Counted from the first letter of the stretch, positions 12,053 to 25,123 are shown. The stretch: DNA of 64,000 nt from Cordia subcordata (GCA_028554755.1 JAPTOF010000017.1:558001-622000); one strand, 5' to 3'. Made by a program: numbers and translations. The notes: generated by a model not told the origin, from the sequence alone.

Positions 12053-12694
12053 TTATTTTGACACACTCTCATCTTTAGTAGGAACTAGAATAATCTTCTT
12101 GTTGTTTTTATACAACATATAAGTATTTTTCCTGCCATCATGTTTCACATTACAATCATATTGCCAAGGTCTACCCAATAACATGTGACATACATCCATA
12201 GCCACAACATCACAAAGCGCCTTATCAAAGTATTTATTACCAATAGAAAAAGAAATGAGACATCGTTTAGCAACAGGTGCCTCACTCCCTTTTTTGAACC
12301 ATGCAAGCTTGTAAGGTAGAGGGTGTGGCTCTATTGGCAAACTTAGTTTGGAAACGGCCTCTTCGGATATGATATTTTCACAACTTCCACTATCAATGAT
12401 AAGCTTACACACTTTTCCACCAATAGTGCAAGTAGTGCGAAAAATGTTAGTGCGTAGCCAATCATCCACAAAATCTTGTTTTGGAGTAATAAGGCTTTTT
12501 CGAACCACGAGAGACTCACCAACATCTTCGAATACCATATCAGCTTCATCATCCTCATAAATTTCATCATAAATAGGCTCTTTTTCTTCCTCTTCATTTT
12601 CTTGATTATCATTCTCTATCAACAAATTCTTCCCTTCTTTGCTATTATTTATGATTAGGATCCCCACACTTGTAGCAATGATTTGCTGAACCAC
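12053..12694 (-). pseudogene. Reina-like gypsy aspartic protease region
   Basis: A 213-codon open segment with the retropepsin active-site motif DSG (LIIDSGSCENIIS) and downstream MLLGRPWQYD, the conserved flap-side GRPWQ motif of chromovirus proteases. The N-terminal half is acidic (EEEEKEPIYDEIYEDDEAD), the usual linker between gag zinc knuckle and protease. It directly follows the broken gag knuckle and precedes RT, so the order is gag-PR-RT-RH-INT on the minus strand. Confidence 0.85.
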
Positions 12695-13624
12695 TACCTT
12701 GATTTCTATTATTTGGTGCTACATTAGTTGTTTGATTTGCTGAATTACTCTTTGGTGCACCTGTTTGTGTCTCATGGTTGTTAAAACCCCTTCCTTGACC
12801 TTGTTGATTTTGGTTTGCAAATCTGGTCATAAAATCACGATTATTTCCAACCCGATTGTTGCCCCTGTTTTGTTGTTTTTGCAACTAACGCACGTTGAAA
12901 TGCTTCTGAAATAGTCAAAAAATTGTGCAGAGCAAGTGTGTCTTGAATGTTTTACCTGAGCCCATCAATATATCTTGCTACCAATTGTTCCTCATTCCCA
13001 TATAAGTCATTACGTGCTATTAACTGATAAAACTCCTTCGTGTATTCATTAACAGTGCAGTTGCCTTGACGAAGGTTTTGTAACCTTTGATACATGGTCT
13101 GGACAAAATTGAAAGGTAGAAAATTTTTGCGACAACTTCTTTTTCATCTTTTCCCAATCTGAAATTTTCGGCTTTCCCCTTCTTTGGCATGTTAAATTAA
13201 GTTGATCCAACCATGTAGATGTACACCCTCTCAATCTTCAAGCTGTTAATTTCACCTTTTTATTTTCAGGAACATCTTTAAAATCAAAGATCCTCTCAAC
13301 TACAGCCAACCAATCAATAAATTCTTCTACTTGAATTCCTTTGTTGAATTCAGGGATTTAAATTTTAAAACCTCCATCCCACTTTCGTTCTTCCCGTACA
13401 TAAGGCATATGTCATTGTGCACGAATATGAAATGGGTTTTCAGTTATTTCTTCCTCCAACTCATCATCATCACTATCATGAGTTGGAGTTTCAAGTTATA
13501 CAAGGCACTGAGTTAAGGCTTCAACTTGTTTTCTCAACTCTTGTATTTCTCCATCTCGTTGTTGTTGATCAAGGGAAAGAACTCCAGCTACTACAACACG
13601 AACTCTTCCTCTCCTTGGAGGCAT
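12645..13624 (-). pseudogene. Reina-like gypsy gag
   Basis: The minus-strand ATG at 13624 gives MPPRRGRVRVV, then a retrotransposon gag core in pieces: DSDDDELEEEI, FIDWLAVVERIFDFKDVPE, and LRGCTSTWLDQL with KISDWEKMKKKLSQKF (13234-13049). A glutamine/asparagine-rich tail (12884-12645) ends in a partial zinc knuckle, CYKCGDPNHK, that is lost at a stop before the last cysteine. Several stops break the frame. Gag forms the capsid of the cytoplasmic particle. Confidence 0.85.
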
Positions 13625-13651
13625 TTTGAACGTGAGATTAGCTGAAGAAAA

Positions 13652-13668
13652 ACCTTGCTCTAATGCCA
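13652..13668 (-). other. Primer-binding site of the Reina-like element
   Basis: Minus strand TGGCATTAGAGCAAGGT lies 28 bp upstream of the gag ATG and is a mutated form of the methionine-tRNA site TGGTATCAGAGC. Sequence beyond it does not match the 3' LTR, so the 5' LTR is missing. Confidence 0.6.
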
Positions 13669-13739
13669 AAGAAGCATCTTTAGGTTAACTTATGGCCAAA
13701 TTCTTTCGAATCGAATTTAGAGCTTAGGTGTTATGTGAT

Positions 13740-14131
13740 TCAATTTATACTAGTTGACTAAGCACCTCAATTGGATTGAAAACCTATATCTTGAAAGATG
13801 GCTAGGTAGACTATTAAGAGAACTCATCAATTCCAAAGTGAAATTCTAGAATAAAATCAACAGTCAGGTGAGCTAAAGTAGATTGTGTACCCTAACGGTT
13901 TAGTCATTATTAAAATTCCCTTGGGTTTGTGTTGTTTGCCTTTGATTCTAATGTATTTCTTTTAAATTTTGTTTTATTGTTCTTTACTCTTTCAATTTAT
14001 TTAACTTTTAAAATAACAAATTTAATACCAAAAGAGATTGCCAACATAAAATTTCATACTCATGGGAACGATATCTAGACTCAATTTGTTCTATATTGTT
14101 GATACAACTAGTGCACTTGCTCGGACGCATC
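13740..14131 (+). mobile_element. Gypsy LTR fragment, U5 side, plus strand
   Basis: Ends with CATGGGAACGATATC, then ACTAGTGCACTTGC and GCATCA at 14131, the arrangement seen at the 3' end of Athila/Tat-type LTRs. The same arrangement occurs in reverse complement at 14424-14530. No primer-binding site follows. The left edge is diffuse. Confidence 0.45.
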
Positions 14132-14423
14132 AAAAATCAACTTATGATGTGATGGAGTAGCATAGAGAAACATTTTTAATTCTCTTTCAAGCATTGTTTA
14201 GAGGGAAGAACTGCTAGTTTTCTCAAAATGACCACTGGTATAGCTTATTTGCTTAACATTTTGATTCTTTCTTCTTTCCTCTCTTCCCTCATTTATCTTA
14301 CCATTAAATCTTTGGAAGATCAAAATGAAAGAACTCAATATTTTCAATTATCTAAAAGACTATATCGAACATGTTCGTTTGCACTTAGTTTATATTTTGC
14401 AGGCCCAACCAAGGGCTAATGTT
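14132..14423. other. Spacer between two oppositely oriented LTR ends
   Basis: About 290 bp. A 63-codon ORF (14228-14419) has a hydrophobic N-terminal stretch (YLLNILILSSFLSSLIYL) but no family I recognise and no coding context. Nothing else is seen. Confidence 0.3.
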
Positions 14424-15812
14424 GAGTGAAATCTGCAAGTGCACAGAATTGTGACAAGTAATAAAGAGTGAATAGCGTATCGTTCCCACGAGTAGGTTGC
14501 ATCAAGTACCAAATTTAAAGCTCCCTATATAATCTAGAAAATTTAAATCAACTAAAAATGAAGAGAACAAATTAAAAAGCAAACCTAAAGACTCAACTAA
14601 TTAAACTTGATCACTCAAGACTGACATTTCTAGCAATTTATACTTCATCTAATACTTTCCTTTGATTAACCTAAATTGATTGATTGAATTCAATTTTCCC
14701 TAGGTTAAGGACTAGATTCCCTAAAGTTACCGAAGTTCCCTTTTGAGGTACCACATTGTATTTATGCTAACCCTGTGTCTACTTTCATGGTCACAACCAT
14801 TAACATAAATCCATTAAGCTCTTTGGTTATCTATGCATTCAGTCATGTAGTGGCTTAGGCATGCATGAGTCATACGACGTTACATTAGATTGATTTTAAT
14901 TTATGAAGAACAAAAGTCCTATATCTATTGTCTAAATGAACTACTGTTATACTTCACTTTTCAGTCCTTCATATAATAGTTTAAACATGCAAATAGTGAT
15001 CAATTATTTGCAAGAAAATAGGTTCTAAGACAATAGATTAACCCATCAACAATATTCAAATCAACAGTAAAAGCAATAACGTGGAAAACAAAAGACTACA
15101 TCTAAATCCTACAATAAGAAAATTAGCTACTCATGAGATAAAAGTCTAAAATAGGAAAAATTGAAATTAATAGATTAAACATCATACAATAATTAAAAAA
15201 ACAAACTTAAACAAAAATTCTCATCAAATATGAAAATTAATGATTAAATCTGAAATTTAAATCTAAAATTAACATGAAATCCAAACCAGAAATTAAATTC
15301 CAAAATTATAATCCAAGAATAAAACTAAACTTAAAACAATAAATTTAAAAATTAAATCTAAACAAAAATTAAAATTCAAATCTAAAACTGAAAATATGAC
15401 CAAAAAATCTAGTAGCAAAGAAGCAAACTCAAGAGGTTTAACGAAGAAGAAATTTGAAGTTGATTATTAGTATTGTGTCCACAATTTGTCTCCAAATTCT
15501 TATGTTCGGCTTCCAAGATTTTTCCTTCATGCACTGCCCTAGACTTTTTGCCTTTCAATTTGTGTGTGATCTTATATATAAACAATCACCACTGCACACA
15601 CATGCTTCCAATTTTGCCAGTCTCCACCAATTAATGCCAAAAGGCCTTTCTTTTACTTTTTAATTCTTCTTTTCTTGGGTTTGACCATAAGAGGCCTTAA
15701 GTTTGGCCTTACATTATTTTTTCCCCTTTTGAACTTGCTTTGACCAAGACTTTTGAAAACAAAGAAAACCACCTCATTTGTAGAAATCTAGAAAAAAGCT
15801 TTTGATCGCTAT
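14424..15812 (-). mobile_element. Gypsy LTR, minus strand (about 1.4 kb)
   Basis: Minus-strand LTR whose U5 end lies at about 14424: rc ends CACTTGCAGATTTCACTCA, preceded by CTCGTGGGAACGATACGC. AT-rich, with an A-rich inner part at 15060-15420. It is a different subfamily from the LTRs at 15813 onward. The 69-codon ORF at 15454-15663 is inside it and is not a gene. Confidence 0.5.
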
Positions 15813-17149
15813 TGATAAGCACAAGCCTAATTAGCCTGCAAGCACATGGGTCATCTATAGTATAGCGTGTGAGTGTAGGGTCAAATCCATAGGGAGACCA
15901 AACATGTGTGGTGTCTTAACCTAAGTGTGTCCTAAAGAGCTACATGCTGGGACCCTAAACTAGGACATTTTGGTAGTTTTTGGTTTAAAGGGAGCTCGGA
16001 AAGTAAATCTAACCTAAGGATGGGAAAATAAAAGGGTATGTGTGTGTGCAACAAGGGAATTAAGCGATCTAAGGGGAATCAAGGGTCGAAAATAGGGGAT
16101 TAGGGTGATTACAACTTGCAAATAGGTGATTACTACGTTCTTGCTAAGGTTGCTTGATGGATTGTTTAGGGTGCTCTTATCTAGATCTCTAATTAACCTC
16201 TTAATGGAACCCTAGGACTCGGTGTGGGTCCATCCCTAGGCACGTATACCTAGAGCTACAACGTGGTTCTTATGACCTAGGCATTAGGACTATTTAGTTA
16301 GGGTTCTAGGTGACTTAGATTGATCTAACCCTAGCGCCTAAACCATTGGCTAGGTTTAAAACCAAGATTTAGACCGTCTAAGGTCAACTAATTTACCCTG
16401 AAACCTATTGGCTAGGTTTAAAGCCAAAGGAGACTTGACCCAATTTAGCCATTAATTAATCTCTATCGATCATCCATCGCAATAGCAGGAATTATCATTA
16501 AAGCATAAAGGCTTACATATCTAGGGTTTGGCATTCAGGTTTATATTGACATATCCTACTATTAAACACATAGACATGCTTAGATTATAGCAATTTAAGT
16601 AATAGCACCCGACATGTATGCAATAGAAGTTACTTTTGCTATTGAACATGCAAACACGCACATAGACATGTTTGTAAGAATAATCCACTTCATCTAATCA
16701 CCATACAAACATATAGACATGCTTATGCGATGATATAGAAATGGTTAATAACAAAATAGGCTTCAATATATATATATATATATGCAACTTCATTGAGGCA
16801 TTTCAACAAACATATAGACATGTACGTAAAATAGCCTTAGAAACCCTAAGAACAAAGCATATATATACAAATCCACCAAATACCCATGATAATAGAGTAG
16901 TAATCAATCCATAGTACAAGAGTAAATCACCCTACAAAGCTCTAATTACACATAAATTAAACTAGGATAAAAGAGAGATAGGAAATCTATCTTTTTATCC
17001 ATAGCCATGCCTTAACAACCCAAAAGTTAATGCCTCAAGTGTTTGATCCTTCTAAAATGCTTGATTCCAAGTATTTTTGTGTTTGGGTAAATGTGTGTGA
17101 GGTAGGTGAAAGAGGAATTAAGGTTTGGGAGATAGGTCTAAAAGACTAT
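15813..17149 (-). mobile_element. Athila-like LTR, minus strand, truncated
   Basis: The rc end is GGCTTGTGCTTATCA at 15813. The body carries ordered landmarks shared with other LTRs here: GGACTCGGTGTGGGTCCATCCCTAGG, TAGCTACGACGTGG-like text, 'TTGGCTAGGTTTAAAACCAAG' and many ACATAGACATG units (16560-16830). It is interrupted at 17150 by a second LTR of the same family. An AT microsatellite sits at 16762-16784. No primer-binding site lies below 15813, so this is a solo or 3' LTR piece. Confidence 0.6.
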
Positions 17150-18695
17150 TGGTGCAGTTTTAACCCGCAAGTGCAAAAGTCATGTGTAGCAAAGTGCGCA
17201 AGTTTGGGTATTGTTATTCCACAAGAAGGCTATCTTAGTTTAGTCTTTATATGCTCGATGCCTAAAACTAGCTACATGCATGAGTGTGCTTTCTTTAGGA
17301 TTAAAAAGAGCTCAGAAAGAAAAATAAACCTAAGCTAATCAAATCTAGTAGAGGAACCTAGGGTGCCAAACTAAGGAACTAAAGCTCTACAAGATGGATG
17401 GGGATCTCAGGTGATTGTGTTGCAACTAGACTCTGGCTATAATAATGATTTAGTCTATCTACAGCTCAATTGCTCTCTTTGGAGTTGATTAACGTCTTAC
17501 TCAGGAGACTAACCTATTAGTATTGTTTCACACTAGAGATTAGAGTCCTAGAGCATTAATTAGTGCTAATGGATACCCTTTTAGTATTGTTTCAGACTAG
17601 AGGTATACTCCTACCACACTAAGTCAACCTTTTAGTATTGTTTCATATTAGAGGTATACTCCTACCACACTAAGTTATTAAGTAAGCATATTAATCAACA
17701 CACTTAGTTACAAATAGGACTCATGCTGTTAGCATGGATTAAGGCTAAGGTGAGACCACTACTAATAGCATTTAAGCATAAAAGAAGATATACAACTTCA
17801 CTTAGGCATTTTAACAAACACATAGACATGTTTGATTACTAACGCATACACATATTGATTCATGCCATTAATCAATGAAAAGAAGCATTATTAAGAGCCA
17901 AAGATATACACAAATCCTATATTCATAGCCCTAATCTAATATACAACAACAAACACCCAAAGATCTAGCCTAACCTAGCAACAAATTTACAAGATTTGGA
18001 GAAATAACAAGAAGAACTCCCCTGAATCTTACTTCCAAATCTGTACAAGCCCTCCAAATCCTATTAGATGCTTCAATCCTAGCTTGGTATGGGGTTTAGA
18101 TGGTGATTTTAGGTGTTAATTGAAGTGGGAAAAAGGTTAAGGTTAATGGGTGTGAGAGATTATTGGGTTCTTCCCCTCAAAATGAGCCAAAACCCTTAAA
18201 TATATCCTTTTTGCTGCAAAAGTCGGTCACCAAGTCAGTCTCCCGACCAAAATTTAAGTGCGCCTAATGAAAATTGTTGAGCCCTTTGATCTAGGTTAGA
18301 ATCAGGGCTGGTCAACTGGCCCTAGGATGGGGTGCAACCGGCCTTAGGCAGAAAGCATCCAATCCTTGCTCCTTTCGTGCTCAGCTTTGCTCCGTTACTC
18401 CCCTATTTGATCGGCAACCATGAAATGCACTTTTCTTAATTTCTTCACATCCAAAACACCCTTAGCTTCGCTCCATAATCAAATCATCATCAATTTGAGC
18501 TCAATCCCTTCTCCCAAAATGCTTCTAAAACACAAAATAAGGCACTTAGTGTAGTATTTATGCATTTTAACACCTATATACATAAATATGACTACTAGTA
18601 CGCAAATGCAATCCTAAATGCACTCAATTATGCTGAAAGCACCCAAAAAGTGTATGAAAATAGTATATACAAACATACACAAATCGCACACATCA
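17150..18695 (-). mobile_element. Athila-like 3' LTR, minus strand (about 1.55 kb)
   Basis: The rc starts TGATGTGTGCG at 18695 after a polypurine tract (GGTTTGGGGGTGT) and ends near TGGTGCAG at 17150. The right boundary is firm; the left is estimated. It appears to be inserted into the related LTR at 15813-17149. The ORFs at 17030-17338 and 18618-18815 fall inside LTR sequence and lack domains. Confidence 0.6.
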
Positions 18696-19030
18696 ACACC
18701 CCCAAACCATCCCCTTTATTGTCCTCAAGCAAACCTAAACCAAGTCTATCCATATGCTTCTCAAAGAGTTGTTGGTTGCATTGACTTGCTATCTTTTCAC
18801 TTCAAAGGGATATAAGGGGTCATTCCTTTCATGTAAGGGCTTTCCCAACCTTTTTTGGATCCTCAATCAGAAAGGGTCTTGTAACTCTTGGGAAGCTACT
18901 AAATAGCTAGAACTACCGAAACTTAGAATTCCAACTCACACACCCGGGATACTGAGACTTCGTGTCCTTTTAATTAAAATGGCCTCTCAACATGCATTTA
19001 ACCTCAAAACAAAGAAGAGAAGAATAAAAT
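18696..19030 (-). mobile_element. Athila-like 3' internal tail with PPT
   Basis: On the minus strand, GGTTTGCTTGAGGACAATAAAG and GGTTTGGGGGTGT lie directly before the LTR at 18695. This is the characteristic end of an Athila/Tat internal region. The rest is non-coding. The copia LTR at 19031 cuts it off. Confidence 0.6.
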
Positions 19031-20890
19031 TGTAGGATCAATAATATTGTATGTAGTTTATCCTAGTCCATATTTTCAAAAAATTTCATTATAAAAACAT
19101 GCTATGAAAATAAAATAACTATATAACACACACATTAACATGTTTAAGAGCATATAGAACTTAACTAGTATTTGCAAAATATGTAATGCTAACCTCTTGA
19201 AATGTGGGGCCTTTGTTGAAGCTGCAACTATCATAAGCTTTGTTCTTGCTTATAAACAAGGCACACTAAAAATTTTACTATAAGGGTGTTGCAATATGCA
19301 ACTCCCTAGTCTTCTTCCTTATGATTGGAGAGACTTATCTTGAGAGAATAGCCTCTTGGGCAGGAAGAAGCAAAGTAATATGCTCTTAAAAATCTAAAGC
19401 AAAAACCACACAATAAGTGTGTACTATGTGTTGTAGTATTATCTTGCCAAAATGGAAGAGATCAACTACAAAATTTTTGGATCCTAGAAATGGTTTAATG
19501 TCTTGCCTATTTATAGGAAAATTTGGCACCTAAACCTTGTAAACTTTCCATGTGGAAAACTTTTTCCTTGTAGTAAATGTTTGCCATATGTCATGAAAGT
19601 TACTTGTACAATTTGAATTCTTCTTGTAGTAACTTTCTAGAACATATCTTGGAAGATTGGGCTATGCCCACAATCCAAGCACAACACATAGTCCATAATC
19701 CATGTAGTGGCACAAGCCCAATAAGAAACCATCTAAGCCTAATTAGGTTATCTTGGACTCTAAAGAATGCCCAAACCCAATTCTAAGCTTTGGCCCAATA
19801 AACCTACGACCACAATATGAAATTTTCTCTTTCAAGATTACTCTTTCAACGTCATTCAACTAGAGAAGGGACCAAGAAGAATCAATTAACCTCGGCTTCC
19901 AAAATAATAAAAAAATGTCCTTGCCTGATCAATGTGACATAATAATTATTTTTAACTCTGATATTTCCACCATAAGATCAAAGTTGCACTTCAAGAATAA
20001 TTATTATTACCCAGAAGCTTATCACAAAAGAATGTGAACTTTTTCTTTGACCTACTACTAAATAACTGGTCATAATGCCCCTCTATGTATACCCACAGCT
20101 AAGGCCGGTCCTTTGGCCTGCATACTATCACCTCCTTGGCCTCCTGTCTTATTGTCAACCATCCTTGGTCATGGAATCTCTTGATCTCGAGAGTGACCCT
20201 CAAGCCATATGACTGATACACCCATAAAGGTAGCATCACTTGATCTAGATTCGGATGATAAATTTGGACAATCCTAAAGGGGGCACATAGATTTCATATT
20301 GCATATGCATGTTCCAATTAATTAAAACTTGGCACTTAATGCACAAGGCTATTGATCCTAATAAAGTAAGATCTCACCCATAATGAATTAAAGTACCGAA
20401 CCCTAACTTCGTTAGTTCATCCATATATGCTCAAGATTAAGAGCAATGAGCATTTAGTAGCAATGAGTATCTTGTTTTCTTTCTTTAATAGTACGTCTCT
20501 AGAAAACACACCTATAATGATCCTGTCAAATACGTGACACACATACTATCAAGACAAATTCAGAAAGTCTTCTAATGACCCAGGTATATCGCCCTCAATG
20601 AGGAGACTTGCTCAATATAAACTTATCTCGGTACAGTGCTCAACACTACCATTCGGTTATGGACTCAATTTATGATGTGGCTAAATCAAGACTTGGACCT
20701 ATTACGCATCCAACCTCACTGAGCACCCAAGTCATTAGCTCAAGTCAAGGGACCTTTATACATACACCAATAAACTATACCAGAGATAATATGTAATAGA
20801 CTCATAATGCCATTTAACAAAATGTTTATACATTATTTAACATCCAAAATGTAATATACAAGTGAGCTTTAAGGCATACTAATCCTAATA
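19031..20890 (-). mobile_element. Copia 3' LTR, minus strand (about 1.86 kb)
   Basis: Reverse-complement counterpart of the LTR at 3864-5689. The rc begins TATTAGGATTAGTATGCC at 20890 (a TG to TA change at the tip) and ends ATTGATCCTACA at 19031. Shared landmarks include the TATAAACTTATCTCGG region, GTACGTCTCTAGAAAACAC and CCATGTGGAAAAC. It follows the copia RNase H in the minus direction, so it is the 3' LTR of that element. Confidence 0.85.
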
Positions 20891-23230
20891 ATCTCCCACT
20901 TGCACTAAAGATTACTTCTACGCAACCTAATACCCATAGATTCCAAATGTGTGGCACACATTTTCTCTAGAAGAATATTTGTAAATGGGTCTACCAAGTT
21001 TTCTACTAAAGCTATCTTTTCAACAACTACATCTCCTCTCTAGATAAACTCATGGATGAAATGATATTTCTGTTCAATGTGTTTACCCTTATTGTGATTT
21101 TTGGGCTCTTTGCACTCTGAAACAACACCGCTGTTATCACAATACAATGTTATTGGTCTCTGAGTAGCCAGCACAACTTGAGGTCTATAAGGAATTTTCT
21201 CAGCTATACTGCCTCTTTTGCAGCCTCAGATGCTATGACATACTCGGCCTCTATGGTAGAGTCAGCAATACAATTATGCTTCACACATCTCCATGAAATA
21301 GTTGCTCCTGACAGAGTAATGACATATCCAAAAGTAGACTTCCTGGAATCTTTGTCAGACTGGAAATCTGAGTCTGTATAGGCTAATGGCGTTAGATCAT
21401 CCATATGGTATTCTAGCATGTAATCCTTAGTCCCTTACAAGATCTTAAATATATGCTTGACTGTGACCAAATGTACTGGTCCAGGGTTTGACTGATATTT
21501 GCTAACCATGCCAACAGCGAAGTAGATATCTAGTCTAGTACATAACATAGCATACATGAGACTTTCAACTGCCAAAGCATAAGGAACTCGCTTCATGCTC
21601 TTTATCTCCTCAAGTGTTTTAGGACATTGATCTCGAGATAGATAAACCCATGTCAAAAAGGTAATGAGGCCTTCTTAGAGTTTTGCATGTTAAACATAAC
21701 CAATATCTTCTCAATAAATGAAGCTTGAGATAGGGTTAGCTTTCTATTCTTACAACCTCGTATAACCTTGATCCCTAGAACATAACTAGCTTTACCTAAA
21801 TTCTTCATTTGAAATTGAGTAGAAAGCCAAACCTTGATGGATGATAACATCCCCACATTATTTGCAATTAACGTGATATCATCCACACATAGAACCAAAG
21901 GCATTACAACATTTCCATTATGCCTCTAATACATGCAAGGTACATCAATATTTTGATCAAACCATAAGATTTCATTGCCCGATCAAATTTGATGTTCATG
22001 CTCTAAATGCCTACTTTAATCCATAAACGGAATTCTTTAGATTATAACCATATGTTCCTGGCTTTTAGCGATGTATCCATCTGGTTATGTCGTGTAAATG
22101 GTCTTGTCAAGCTCTCTATTAAGAAAAGTCGTCTTCACGTCTGTTTGCCATATCTCGTAGTCATAATGACATGTGATGGCTAGGAGTATCCTAATGGATT
22201 TAAGCATGGCTAGCAATGAGAAATTTCCTCATAATCAATCCCTTCTTTCTAAGTATAACCTTTCACCACCAACCTTGCTTTAGAAGTTTCAACTTTTCCA
22301 TCAACTTCTCTTTTTCTCTTGTAGACCCATTTGCACCCTATAGGTTTCACCTCCTCAGATGCAACTACAAGATCCCAGACTTTGTTAGACTACATTGATT
22401 CTAGCTCTGAATTTATTGCCTTATGCCATTGGTCGGTATCTATGTCAAAACTACTTCATCATAACTTGTGGGATCTACCACCTGATCCTATGAAGAACTC
22501 TGAAAACATTAGGATAACGAGGCTCTAAAGTATTAGGTGTAAGATGTTGTTCTATTTCATCCACAGTTACCACAAGTGTTATTGAAGATTCTTGTGAAAT
22601 CTCTTCTAGAACAACTTCAGAATCTGGTGTTTTATGGATCATGTCATCATTCTCTAAGTATTCAGCATGGGTACTAATAAACACCTTCTGCTTCTTAGGA
22701 TTACAGAAGATACCAACTCTAGTTCCCTTAGGGTGCCCAATAAAATAGCACAACTCAGATCTTGGTTCTAACTATGAAGCATTATTATTTAGTACATAAG
22801 TTGGACAATCCCAAATGTGGAGATGAGTTAAACTAGGCGTCGGGTCCACATTTCTTGTAGTGCTCTAGGTATTGATTTAGATGGTACCAAGTTCAAGATG
22901 TATGCTATTGTCTCAAGTGCATATTCCCAAAAAGATAAAGGTAATAATGTATGACTAATCATTAACCTAACCATATCTAATAGGGTATGGTTTCTTCTCT
23001 CTACTATACCATTTTACTGGGAAGACCTCAAGCAGTCAGCTAAGAAACAATTCCTTCTTATGGAAGGTAATGTCTGAACTCACCTAAGAGGTATTCGCCA
23101 CCTTAATCAGACCGAAGGTCTTTGATACGTTTATCTAATTTTAGCTCCACCTCAGCCTTGAAGTCCTTGAATTTCTTAAAGGATTCAAACTTGCATCACT
23201 TCAGATATACAAACCCATATCTAGAGTAAT
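20891..23230 (-). pseudogene. Copia polyprotein fragment: integrase end, RT, RNase H
   Basis: Minus-strand pol of the same copia family as 2476-3863. In protein order: integrase core remnant with KLDKRIKDLRSD-GGEYL near 23150-23080; integrase tail CYFIGHPKGTRVGIFCNPKKQ with VFISTHAEYLE (22753-22620); RT with EIWQ-TDV-TTFLNREL (22160-22080) and catalytic LCVDDITLI (21890); MKNLGKASYVLGIKV; and RNase H YTDSDFQSDKDSRKST (21370). Frameshifts and stops divide it into at least four pieces. Gag, protease and the 5' LTR are missing because a gypsy LTR begins at 23231. Confidence 0.9.
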
Positions 23231-25117
23231 TGATGTGTTGTGTTTTTGTGTGTGTTTGAATTGTTATTTGTCTATACTTTAGAGGTGTATTGAACTTAAA
23301 TAGTTGCATTAGTGTAGTATTTGTGCTAGGTATAGTCTTAAACATATACAACTATACATAGTTGAGTTTAAAAGGTAAACGCTACATTATGGCATGTTTT
23401 GGATGTTATAGGTGAGATTGAGGATTGTTTGAAGATCAACGAAGATGGAGATGCTTCGAGCAAGGATTGGAAGCATAATTGAAAATGAAAAGTGGAAGAA
23501 AATCAAGTTTGGAGGCTTTCGAACAAAGGTCAAGACAATTGGAAGCAAAACAGAGCAAAAAACGAAGCCAAAAGAGAGCAAAGAGGCACTACCAGAACAC
23601 TGGCTTCAAAGTACCGGTGTATCAGCTCACTATTCCACCAAAAACAGAGAGCAAGCTTTTACTACCAAAATAGAGCCCCCATTGGTACTGGTGCTCTAGT
23701 TAAATGTTCTGGTAATCGCATAAATTAGCTATATGAGCCCCTTTTTGGCCATTTTAAAAGACAATAAGAAATATTCTTTCACACTCATCTCCCAAACCCT
23801 AATTTCTCTTTCACCAACCTCCAACACACACACACACATACTCACACACTTTTCACCTAGTTTCAAACTCATTTGGAGGGGTGAAACACTTGCATTGAAG
23901 TCTGCTCAAGGATTTTTGTATAAGAATTGCTAGGATGGAAGGGGAGTTTTCTATTCTCTCTTTCATCCTCTATTATGTTATGTTTGAGTAGATTTGTTTA
24001 TGGTGATGACACTTGTGTAATGGGTTGATTCTATGCTTCTATATTATGGGATTCAATGGCTTAATATATATACATATGCTATGTTTTTCTTGTTTCAATA
24101 GCTATTGTTCAATACATGTCTAATTGTTTGATAATATGTCTATGAGAGTTGCATATGTATAAATTGAAGTTTATTTGCTACTAAACACCTCTAGTCCATT
24201 CTATAATCATGTCTATGTGTTTATGTGTGGATCTCATGAAGTGGATATTGCTTATATTCATGTCCATGTGTATGTTTGCACGCCTAGTAGTAAATATGAC
24301 ATCAATATTGCATACATGTTGGTTCAAAAGTGCTTTTAATGGTGCAATATGAGCATGACGATGTTTAGTAGTCGAATAGGTCCCTTTATTCATGAACACC
24401 TTGGCTTAGAACATGTATGAATGCATTAATAGGTCAAATCCCGCTATTGTGACCCTAGAATGACAAAGCATAATTAAAGGCTAGTTTAAATCGAGTCTTA
24501 TTTGGCTTTAAATCCAGCCAATAGGTTTCTGGGTAGATTTAGTCGACTCTAGTGACACTAGGTCTTGGCTTTAAATCTAGCTAATAATTTAGGTACTACG
24601 ATAGGTTTGTTCTTGGTCACCTAGGAAGCTAGTTAGTCACTCCTAAGGCCCTAAGTCATAAGGACTACGCCGTAGCTCTAGAAGGTGCCTCCTAGGGACG
24701 GACCCACACGAAGTCCTAGGGAGAAATTAGGATATTAACTAAGTAGCAACCTAGTAAAAAAGCAATTGATGATTAAGCCATTCCATGTAATCCCATAGTA
24801 TTGGAGTCTAGGATCACCTATTAACAAGTAGATGTCACCTTAATCCTTTTCATTTGTTAGTTCTCTCTAGATAGCTTGTCTCAAAACTTTCCATTCCCAT
24901 AGCATAGTTTTATTTTCTTTAGTTAGAGCTCCCGACCATCCAAAAATACCAAAAAGAGTTAGTTTAAGTTTCCCTTTTAGCATTCTCTAGGACACACGTG
25001 GAATCTATCCTACAACATAGCCTCCCTGTGGTTTGACACCTGTACTCGCACACACTACACTACATCGATCCGTGTGCTTGCGGGTCTTTAGAGCTTGCAC
25101 TTGAGAGACAACGATCA
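23231..25117 (+). mobile_element. Athila-like 5' LTR, plus strand (1.89 kb)
   Basis: Starts TGATGTGTTGTG and ends CAACGATCA, followed seven bases later by a primer-binding site. It contains the family landmarks GGACGGACCCACACGAAGTCCTAGG (about 24696-24720), repeated ACATGTC-type motifs in the 24100-24350 region, and the R/U5 text GCTTGCGGGTCTTTAGAGCTTGCAC. Short ORFs at 23445-23933 and 24181-24399 are within the LTR and lack domains. Confidence 0.85.
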
Positions 25118-25123
25118 AGTTCT

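Noticed and set aside
16560..17900. Repeated ACATAGACATG and TTAGTATTGTTTCA motifs resembling a CRISPR-like array
   Set aside because: Irregular spacing, degenerate units and presence in every LTR of the family; a normal LTR sub-repeat in a plant genome.
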